A stretch of 64,000 bases of DNA from assembly GCA_023454175.1 (NCBI GenBank), contig JAEXRW010000025.1, positions 372,001 to 436,000 of the forward strand, read 5' to 3'. Each line of letters begins with the position of its first letter. Positions within the stretch are counted from its first letter, which is position 1. The stretch comes from Bacillota bacterium (GTDB lineage Bacteria; Bacillota; Clostridia; Christensenellales; JAEXRW01). A model generated the notes under the pieces. That model was not told where the DNA came from, ran no database searches, and worked only from the letters and a program-made list of their open reading frames with translations. Made by a program: the position numbers and the translations under genes. Positions 44,391 through 53,300 of the stretch are shown here, piece by piece.

Positions 44391-44418
44391 ATCATAATAT
44401 ATTTGCCTGTTTTGTCAA
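44391..44418 (-). promoter_or_regulatory. Promoter of the gntR/glycyl radical operon
   Basis: On the minus strand, TTGACA (44418-44413), a 16-bp spacer and TATGAT (44396-44391) form a good sigma-A promoter with initiation expected inside the palindromic operator. Confidence 0.6.
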
Positions 44419-44487
44419 TAAGAAGTGTCGATCGATTTTCTGTCAAGGAAATCAGCAGAGGCATCTTTTTTCCCATACTGGCGCAAT

Positions 44488-44495
44488 GGTATAAT
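44488..44495 (+). promoter_or_regulatory. Extended -10 promoter of the DUF362 gene
   Basis: TGGTATAAT gives a TGN-extended consensus -10 box, 25 bp before the ATG at 44520; no clear -35 is seen, which an extended -10 can tolerate. Confidence 0.5.
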
Positions 44496-44519
44496 GGTAA
44501 AAAAACGCATGGAGGCAGT

Positions 44520-45602
44520 ATGAGTTCAAAAGTTCTTTTTTCTTCAGTAAAATTTGATAAGTACGACCCCGACGTGACATTGCCCGCCAAATTCAGGCGC
44601 CTGCTGGATCAAATGGAGCTGGACGGCACAGTGGATGGCAAGTGGACGGCCATTAAAATGCATCTGGGAAGGGGTATCGGCTATACCACGATCCACCCGC
44701 TCTTTGTCAAGGCGCTGGTGGATAAGCTCAAATCCCTGAATGCGAAGCCTTTTATTACGGACCATATTATCACAGGCGCCAGGGACAGAGGGTATACCGA
44801 AGATTTCCTGGGGGCCCCCATCGTCCCGGTTTGCGGAGTCATGGAAAAGTATGTGTATGAAAAAGCCGTTGATTTCAGGTCATTTAAAAATGTGGATATA
44901 GGCGGAAACATCCATGACGCCGAAGTGTTGATCGATCTGTCGCATGTAAAGGGACACGGCTCCTGCGGTTATGGCGGCGCCTGCAAGAATATTTCGATGG
45001 GATGCGTGACCGACAGGACGAGGCACCAGATCCACAGCCTGGAAGGCGGTCTGGTATGGAATGAAGAGCTTTGTACGCACTGCGAGGCATGCATCACCAG
45101 CTGCAATCACGATGCCAACAGTTTCAGTGAAGACGGGAAGTACGAGGTGTTTTACCATAACTGCACGACCTGCCAGCATTGCGTAAAAGTGTGTCCCAGC
45201 GGTGCGATTACCCTGGATTCGCATAATTACACCGATTTCCAGACGGGTATGGCCTTGTGTACGGATACCGTTCTGAAAACGTTTGAGCCCGGCCATGTTT
45301 TCTATATCAATTTCCTGACGAATATGACTGTCATGTGCGACTGCTGGGGCTTTACCACGCCCCCGCTCGTCCCGGATATCGGTGTGATGGCCTCAAAGGA
45401 TATCGTGGCGATTGAGCGCGCAAGCCTCGATGCGATCCGGGTGGAAAACCTGATACGGGACGGCGTGCCCCAGGGCTTGGAGCTTGGAGACAAGGGCCAT
45501 CTTTTTGAACGGATACATGGCAAGGACCCGTATATCCAGCTGCAGGAGCTTGAAAAATGCGGTTTGGGGCAGCAGGATTACGTCCTCCAGGAGGTAAACT
45601 GA
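44520..45602 (+). CDS. DUF362 iron-sulphur protein
   Basis: 360-residue protein with an N-terminal DUF362 domain ('TAIKMHLGRGIGYTTIHP', 'VLIDLSHVKGHGSCGYGGACKNISMGCV' in part) and two [4Fe-4S] motifs, 'CTHCEACITSCNHDA' and 'CTTCQHCVKVCPSGA'. A further cysteine pair lies in 'VMCDCWGF'. Members of this family are redox or maturation proteins of uncertain role. The Met at 44520 follows GGAGGCAGT; the frame upstream crosses the promoter and is not coding. Divergent from the GntR regulator over 157 bp, so it may belong to the same regulon as the glycyl radical operon. Confidence 0.88.
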   Translation: MSSKVLFSSVKFDKYDPDVTLPAKFRRLLDQMELDGTVDGKWTAIKMHLGRGIGYTTIHPLFVKALVDKLKSLNAKPFITDHIITGARDRGYTEDFLGAPIVPVCGVMEKYVYEKAVDFRSFKNVDIGGNIHDAEVLIDLSHVKGHGSCGYGGACKNISMGCVTDRTRHQIHSLEGGLVWNEELCTHCEACITSCNHDANSFSEDGKYEVFYHNCTTCQHCVKVCPSGAITLDSHNYTDFQTGMALCTDTVLKTFEPGHVFYINFLTNMTVMCDCWGFTTPPLVPDIGVMASKDIVAIERASLDAIRVENLIRDGVPQGLELGDKGHLFERIHGKDPYIQLQELEKCGLGQQDYVLQEVN

Positions 45603-45670
45603 ACGGTATACAAGAGCTGCCATGCATGCAAACCCTTTGATTTCCCCACGCATACTGCTATCGAGGACAA

Positions 45671-45704
45671 ACGGAAGAAAGCTGCGCGGGCAGCTTTCTT
45701 CCGT
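45671..45704. terminator. Bidirectional terminator
   Basis: ACGGAAGAAAGCTG and CAGCTTTCTTCCGT pair perfectly (14 bp) across a 6-nt loop, followed by TTTTGGTTGGGTTTT, between the convergent DUF362 and solute-binding genes. Confidence 0.88.
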
Positions 45705-45729
45705 TTTGGTTGGGTTTTGTTCAGCTCTG

Positions 45730-46860
45730 TTATTTGTAGTCCGGGTTGACCCTCATGGAAGGATCGTTCATGTCATATTTGAACGCGCCCGCCGCCCGCT
45801 TGCTCATGTAGTTTTCAAGCACCCACGGGATCATGGTGTCTTTGTTGATATTGCTCTTCTCAAACGGATACATTGCGACGAAAATGGCCTTCGGGAATGT
45901 TTTTCCGTCGAAGTACGCCGATATCTGCTGGAAGCATACGTCTGCCTCCAGGGTCGGGCACTGGTTCACGTCCATGGTGGTCGTCCCGTTTGCCACCCAA
46001 TCCCAGGATTTCTCCTTGCCGTTGGAAGCGCCCAGCCAATAGTCGCCGGGATTTAATCCGGCATCTTTGATGGCGTTGACTGCGCCGGTCATCATTTCGT
46101 CATTTTCCACATAGGCGCCGTCCCAGCCGTCCTTGCCCAGCTTCGCGATGGCATTCTGCATCTCTTTGTATGCAGGGTCCGCAAACCAGCCGCCCGAGCC
46201 CCAGTACACGACCTGGAGGTCCTTGCCTCCGCCTACCGTACCCACCGAGCTCAGCAGGTTGCCGATATCCTTGCCGGCATCCTTGTATGCTGTCAAAAAG
46301 CCGTTGGTCTGGCCGCCGGCCGTGCCTTGCCCCAGTTTGCCTTCGATGATGATGGCTTTTTTTACGTTATGCTTCACGGCGGAATCCCCTGCGAGCTTTC
46401 CGTCTGTTACCCAGTCAAAACCGGAGAATCCCGCCAGGCCGGGTTCGTTCGGCGGATTGTGCGTCAGGGCAAAATACGGGATCTTTGCATCATTGGCCTT
46501 TTTCAGGCACTCCGATGTGGTGTTGGGCGAGTTCTGCACGCACACGATGGCGTCCACTTTCTGCGTGATGAAGTTTTCGATGGCTGTTACCTGCTCGGGA
46601 GCGGTCCCCCCTCCCACCACGTCGATCACTTTCCAGCCTTTTTGTTCCGCCAGCGCTTTGAATACTTCAAAACCGGCCTTGTAATAGTCATCGGCAGCAT
46701 CCTTGTAATATCCGATGACCTTCTGCCCCCCGGCTGATGAAGGAACGGGGGATGTGGTTGGCGATGGGGAGCCGGACGGTGAAGCGGTAGGAGCCGGTCC
46801 GCAGGCAGCCAGCACTGCCACCAATGCCACACATAATACGATAGTCAGAATCTTTTTCAT
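45730..46860 (-). CDS. Sugar-type ABC transporter solute-binding lipoprotein, orphan
   Basis: 376-residue extracellular lipoprotein. Signal peptide ends in lipobox 'LAAC' at about residue 20, followed by a Ser/Thr/Pro linker. The rest is a type I periplasmic-binding fold of the Peripla_BP_4 (RbsB/LsrB-like) kind: 'VIGYYKDAADDYYKAGFEVF', 'QKVDAIVCVQNSPN', 'GFDWVTDGKLAGDSAVKH' and 'AYVENDEMMTGAVNAIKDAG'. No permease or ATPase gene is beside it, so it must work with a transporter elsewhere or as a chemosensor-type binding protein. A sugar or small polar ligand is likely. Confidence 0.92.
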   Translation of the reverse strand: MKKILTIVLCVALVAVLAACGPAPTASPSGSPSPTTSPVPSSAGGQKVIGYYKDAADDYYKAGFEVFKALAEQKGWKVIDVVGGGTAPEQVTAIENFITQKVDAIVCVQNSPNTTSECLKKANDAKIPYFALTHNPPNEPGLAGFSGFDWVTDGKLAGDSAVKHNVKKAIIIEGKLGQGTAGGQTNGFLTAYKDAGKDIGNLLSSVGTVGGGKDLQVVYWGSGGWFADPAYKEMQNAIAKLGKDGWDGAYVENDEMMTGAVNAIKDAGLNPGDYWLGASNGKEKSWDWVANGTTTMDVNQCPTLEADVCFQQISAYFDGKTFPKAIFVAMYPFEKSNINKDTMIPWVLENYMSKRAAGAFKYDMNDPSMRVNPDYK

Positions 46861-46960
46861 CTTTTTTCTCCTTCCTGATGTTTTTGGTTAACCGTTTCTT
46901 GGATTTATTGTGCCGCTTTTGCGAAGATTTAATTATTCCAGCTTCCGATTCTATAGAGTA

Positions 46961-46993
46961 GAGATAAGGTCCTCAAAAGAGGACCCGTATCTC
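46961..46993. repeat. Hairpin with AAAA loop upstream of the solute-binding gene
   Basis: GAGATAAGGTCCTC and GAGGACCCGTATCTC pair as two helices with a small internal loop, closed by AAAA. It lies about 100 bp upstream of the solute-binding ATG, so it may be in its leader or overlap its promoter. Confidence 0.5.
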
Positions 46994-47271
46994 ATGGAGA
47001 AGACCAAACATAATCTATTGCTTTTATGATGCGAAATTGATTGGATTTTGATGCAGGCATGGCTCCCATGCCGCGAAAGTTATAATATGTCATTAAAATA
47101 TGTCCCGAAATTGGTCATACCAGGCGGGATTGATTTGTTCTGCTGCAGTCGATGCTTTGTTAGGCATCCGTATTCCATATGTGTAATGCTCGTTGCGTCT
47201 TGATTGCCCAGTCTTCGCTTTGTGACTGTTTCGGCAAGAGACTGTTTGATGCGAACGTATTGCCTGGGACA

Positions 47272-47304
47272 GGAAAGCCGCTGTAATCATTACAGCGGCT
47301 TTCC
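47272..47304. terminator. Terminator of the 2703-residue surface protein gene
   Basis: GGAAAGCCGCTGTAAT and ATTACAGCGGCTTTCC are perfect 16-bp arms around a single base, 38 bp after the stop. The T run afterwards is weak. Confidence 0.7.
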
Positions 47305-47342
47305 CACCGGGTCTATCTTTTTTTCTTTACATCACATCTTCT

Positions 47343-50300
47343 CTAAGCTGCCCGGGTGATCGTGATCCTGTATGTCTTTTTCGTTGTACCGTCCTGCGCA
47401 GTCACCGTGATCTCCACTTTCTTCGTCTGTCCCCTGCCTATCGAGATGGCCCTGCTGGATCTGGCGCCATCCGAAGTGATGATATACTTGGCAGTACTGT
47501 CCGCCAGTCGGGGGTACAGGTTCACGTATGACTGTGCGCTTGTGAGGGCCAGTGTGTACTCCAGCGTATCTTTGTTGAAATCCGGATCCAGTATACCTCT
47601 GGTTGTATCCAGATCCTTCAGGGACGCGTTGCTGGAGATCGCCCTTACGATGTGGATGGTATAGGTCTTTGTAGCGCCGTTCTGGGCTGTCACCTTGATC
47701 TCCAGCTTCCTGGTCTTGCCGGCGCTCACTGACACTGTCCTGCTGTATGTGCGTTTCCCGTCGAGATACATCTTGTAGCTCGCGCGATAACCGGCCAGTT
47801 TGGGGGTGATATAGGTGCTGCTCTGGGTGTTCGTCAGGTTCAGCGTATATTCAAGGGTATCCTTGTTGAATGCCGGACTGAATTTGCCCCTTGTTGCGCT
47901 CACGCCGTTCAGGTAGGCGTTTGAGGATTTGCTGCGAACCACCGTCATATAGTAAGTGTGGCTTTTCCCTGTCTTGGGCAGGACCCGGATGGACACCCGA
48001 TACGTTGACCCCGGGTATTTCAGTGTTACAGTCTTGGATTTTACCCTTGACCCGTTGATATACAGTTTACTGGTGGAGTCCGCAAGCACCGGCGTTATTA
48101 CAGTCTGCCTGGTGTTCTCGTCCAGCGTCAGGGTGTAGTTCTTCAGGATATCCGGATCGAATTTCGGGCTCAGCGTACCTGCCTTTGTTTGGATGTCCCG
48201 CAGCTGCCAGCTCTGGTAGCCTTTTACCATATTCGCGGTATCCAGTTCCAGGGTCGTGCTGGTCGTCTTATCCTCAACGGCGCTGACCTTGATGATGATG
48301 TCCCTCGACAGGTAGTAGCCTGTGGGTACCGACGTTACCTTTACCCAGTAGTCCGCCGTCAGGAGGCCGCCGAACGTCGCCACGCCCGATGCATCTGTTA
48401 CACCACTCCCGACCAGCTGTTTTAAGCCCTGGTCGCTGTAGAGGTTCAGCCCTACTCCACCGAAGGGCAGCCTGGAGAGGCTGTCGATGGTCGAGAGTTT
48501 GAGTGACCCGAAATTAGCCCGTGTGATGTTTACCGTATAGTCCTTGGTGCTCCCGTTCTGTGCAGTCACCCGTACGGTTACCGCCTTGGATTCGCCGTAC
48601 GACAGCGTGAATTGCTTGCTGGTTGCGTTCGTTCCGTCTATGGCTACCGACGCGTATTCAGACGCCGCTTGTGCAGTGATCGTCACGCCTGTCGTCTCTC
48701 TGGTCAGCGCCATGTTGTAGCTCGTGGCTGCTGCACTGAATGGGATATTGAATGTCCCGGTCGAGGCTTTCAAGTCGCCGAGGTTTGCGTTATCGTCCTT
48801 TGCCCTTTCCACTTCAATGGAATACACCTTTGCGGGTGCAGTAGCATCTTGTGGGATGACCAGGAACCATACCCATGTGGATTGCCCGGGCAGCAATGTC
48901 ACCGTACTCGTATTCTGCCTTGCTCCGTTGGCAAAGAGTGACGCAAATCTGGACTGCGTTGTGGCAGAAAGAGTCGTGCTCCCGGTGTCCTTGTCCAGCG
49001 TCACCTTGTAGCGCGTTGTATTTGCATCAAATCCTGGGACCAGTGCACCAGCCGATGCGCTCAGGGTGGCCAGGTTGGCGTTGGCATCCGCGTTGACTGT
49101 GATGTTTTGAACCAGTTCGCTGGAGAGGGTGTTGCCGGAAGCGTCTTTGATGATGGACCTTACCGTCACTGTTCCCGGATTGTCGATGGTGAATGCGAAC
49201 GGTCCGTCTGTCACCTGTCCCGGCACCAGTACTTCGCCGTAATTCAGCGCATTGGGGGCAAGCGTCGCCTTGTACTCATATAAGCCTCCCGTCCGTTCCC
49301 ATGTCAATGTGACCGGGATCCACAGGCCGGCGCTGTGCCCGTCGCGGCCCTTATCCGCCCAGTGGAAGGCCTTGAAGTTGCTGCTTTCAGGCGCCACCGT
49401 GCTGGTTACTGTGATGGAACTGTATCTGAGGCCGCCAAGAGGTCCGGTTGTCATATTGGTAGCCTGTCCCGAGATCGCATACAGTTTTCCTGTTTGCAGC
49501 GTGTAGCTGGTTCCGGCCGGCCGTGCTTCCGCCTTGCCCAAGCTTTCTACTGATACGTCTGCAGCAGTGGCGTTCACATCCGCGCTCTCGAGTCTGAAAC
49601 TGCTGTTTTGTTCGGGGTTTACCGTGATGGTCTGTACCATTTCGTTCGACAATATGGTGTCACCGGATTTAACGATGGAATCGATCGATATAACGGCTGC
49701 GTTGCTGATCTTGAACGCAAACGGGCCGTCAGTCATGGCTCCTGCCCCGATCGGGTCGCCATAGTTCAGGGCATTGGGCTGCAGGGTCGCCACATATTGG
49801 TTGCCCGATGTATGCACCCATGTCAATGGCAGCGGGATCCACAGGCCTGCACTGCTGCCGTTCAATCCCCTCTCGGCCCAGTGGAATACCTTGAAGTTCT
49901 CGCCTGTGGGAGCTGCCACGCTCGTCACTGTGATGGTGGTTTCTCTTGCCGCGGTGAGCGCGCCGTCCGTCATGTTCGTCGCCTTGCCCGAGATGGCGTA
50001 CAATGTGCCCGTCTTCAGGCTGTAGCTCAACGCTCCGGACTGTGTGGAAGGCACGCCGATACCTGTATCCGCCGCAGCCGCCACGGAGTTGACGTTCATC
50101 GGTTCCAGCTTGAAGCTGCGGTCCTGTGTGTATTTGACCACTGCATAGGTCGTGAGGTATTTGGTATCAAAGGTCAGTGTTTTTTCCGCTGCATCGTAGG
50201 TGCAGGGGAGCTTCTTGAAGCTGTCGCTGGCCGCATCGTAGTAGACCAGAGCCGCCCGTGTGAAATCTCCCACCTGCGCCGCCTCTGCAGTACTGAGCCT

Positions 50301-53300
50301 GAGGCTCACCTTCAGGTCTTCGGTTGTGGCGGTGATGGTCCCTTCTGAACCGTCGTAATCCACCAATGCACCGTCGAGCGCGAAGGAGGCGGCTGTGCTG
50401 TTATACAGCGGGCTGTTCTGAACAAATGCATCCAGCTTCGTCGCGCTTGCCGGAGATACTGCGCCTTTTTCGAAATAGACGTCCATGCCGCTCGCGCCAA
50501 GGACTGCGTCCATATTGGACTTTGAGGTTTCAAATGTTGCTTTGCCGGTATCCAGCACCACTGTATCCCCGATTTCAGCGCGTGCCGCGGCTGCGGATAT
50601 GGTGGGCGCCAATGAAGAAACGTTGATCCAGTAGCCGTACTCCTGGTATTGGGTCTTGATCAGGGATGTGTCCCCCTTCACATAGGCTACCGAGCCGCCC
50701 CGGCCGTTATCGAAGGTGTTGTTTGCGATGATGGTACTCCAATCGAGTTCCAGCATATGCGAGGTTCCGCCATCCCTTTTGCCGGTGGATATGATATAAG
50801 TTCCGCCCAGTACGTTGTCCAGTGTACCGTACGGGTTGCTGTTGATGAAGCTGTTACCCTGGATGACTGCTCCGCCCACGTCTTTTTCCCGCCATCCGCA
50901 TGCATCCGAGCCCCGGAATCCGATGGCGAAATACGTATACTTATAGAGCGGATTGGCATTTTCAATATCCATTGCCAGGGTGTCAAATACGTTGTTGGTG
51001 ATCCGCCTTCCAGAATCGGAGCCGTTCAGGCCTGTCCCGTTGCTGATAGCGATACATCCGTTGAGCAGGTAGTTATGATCCACGGTATATTTGGTCACTG
51101 CGTCCGTGTTGAAGTAGAGCGCGCCGAAGTCTTGCGACAGATCCCATCCCCCGTCGTTCTTGGCTGCCGGGTTAATGCTGTTGCCTGATAGCCTGCAGTA
51201 TTTGATGGTCGAGTCATCGCCCGAAATCTCGATGGCTTTGTTGAGACTGAGTTTCGGCATTACTTCCACGCCTTGGAGTGTGAAGCTATCCCCGGTTACG
51301 ATCATCATTGACTGGGTGCCCCAGGCTCCGTTACCGGTATAGTCGTTGCCATATATCACCGGCAATTCTGTAGTCTTCGCGGGTCTGCCTGTAATTGGAA
51401 CTCCGGTGGCGTCCACGCCCATGATCGTGACATTGTCCTTGTCCACATACAGGTACCAGTTTCCCCCGTTATAGGCGTTGTAGGTTACGGGGTAATTGCC
51501 TGGCAATACCTTGATGGTCTGTCCGGCTGCTACTGCCTTGACTGCATCCTGTATTTTGGTGAAAGCGTTGGTACCCATCAATGCCTGTTTCCCGTTTGGA
51601 AGGGTGATGTAGTTGCCGTTGGCCGCGGCGTAGCTGTCGTCCACCCAGATTTGTTCGTCCATCTGGGAAAGCTGCGTCATGTCGCTGTCCATATAGAACG
51701 GGAATACCTTCACGTTCCCCGTGATACGTACGGCAAAGTCAGGCAGTGCCGCTCCCCAGTAGTTCAGCGATGCATCCTGCTGCGTCTGTGTATTGTTGGC
51801 CACTTTCGAGGTCAGTGTGTTGTGGCCGAATACCGTTCCGGTCGGCCCCACATTGTTCTTGCCAGGCTCGCCGAAGAACACGTCACGGTTATTCCCATTA
51901 AATAGATTGTTTTGGATCATTATGTCCGAAAGGTGCGCTGGATTGGCTGCATAGGACGGATCATTTCCTGTCCCCCTCTCCTTCACGCAGATTGCCGTAC
52001 CGTTCAGCGAACTGGTGCCGCAGCCGGTGAAGGTATTGCCTTCGATCGTTATCCCTTCATAGGTGCCGTATTTGAGGTTGATATCGATAGCTGCACCGAA
52101 ATTGTACCCGCTGTCCGTACCCACATTTGTAAATGTGCAGTTCCGGATGACGGAGCCGTTCATCTTTTCGGTGTAGAAGCCCTTTGCAGAGTAATTGACG
52201 AAACGGCTGTTCAGGATACGGATATTCGTCCCGTTGTCCGCGTTCGGGCTGCCTGCCGCTGCGAAAATGTTGATGGCCATCTGCCCGTTCATAAATGTGC
52301 AATTGTCGATCGTCAGGTTGGTGGCGATCCCTGCTGTACTGACCCGGATGGTGGAGATCATATGGTCCTGGTTCACCTTCCCGTTGGCTTCCCAGGCTGG
52401 GTTGATGCAATCAAGGAATTTCAGCTCCTTGATCGTCACATCCGCACTGGCTATCTCAAAGAAGGATGAAGTGGTGCAGGTGAGGATGGTCATATCCCCG
52501 TCGCCCACGATTGTCAGAGGTTTTGTGAGGGATATCTTTGCTGCAGTCGTATATGTTCCCGCCGCGATGGAGATCGTTTCGCCCGGTGCTGCCGCAGCCA
52601 CTGCATCGGCTATAGCGGCAAAGGCATCGGTGCCCATGATCCCATATTTTCCATCAAGCATTACGATGCTGCCGCTGGCTTTTCCGTTCCAGTTGTCGTC
52701 CACCGTCTTGTTTGCGAAGCGTTCGGGTGCTCCGATCCGCTTGTGAAGTTCGACCAGGCTGTTGCCTGCAGTCTCATCAATGATGGTATCCAGATAGATG
52801 CTGCCTCCCGTGCAGCCGTAAGCTGTCATGTCATAGGTGACGCGGTTTTCATCATTGCCTGCGATCATGTTGCTTTGCAGTGTGAAAGTGCCATTCATCC
52901 TGTTGGATATGACTCTGGCATAACCGTCCGGCAGATTCAAAAATTCATTGTCCTTCACCAGGACGCTGCACAAGTCGGTTTCCTTCGGAGTCTCCCAGGA
53001 AGTGGTGCCGATCATGCTGTAAGTGGAAGTTTCGCCGCCGTATACATAATACATGGGCGTATTAAACGTATTTCCACGGATCGTGGCTAGGCCTCCAAAG
53101 TCCGCGCTGTCAAAGGTGATATTGGACTTGAAGAAATAGTTGTCCTCGATGAGGATATTGCTGTCTGTGGTGATCAATCCGCCGTTGATATATAGCGACC
53201 CGCCGTAATTGCGGTAATCGCAACCGTCTACGCTGCTTACGTCCACTTTATCGGTCGGAGTGAACCGGCAGTATTTCACGGTTGGGTTCGCACCAAGCAG

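Larger units (their letters stand above)
46861..47342. other. Intergenic stretch with two hairpins, no confident gene
   Basis: About 480 bp between the solute-binding gene and the giant surface-protein gene. It contains a tetraloop hairpin at 46961-46993 and a palindromic terminator at 47272-47304. A 65-codon minus-strand frame at 47093-47290 has no ribosome binding site, runs into the terminator and is not recognised. Confidence 0.5.

Noticed and set aside
47093..47290. 65-codon minus-strand frame
   Set aside because: No ribosome binding site, it overlaps the palindromic terminator, and it matches no known family.
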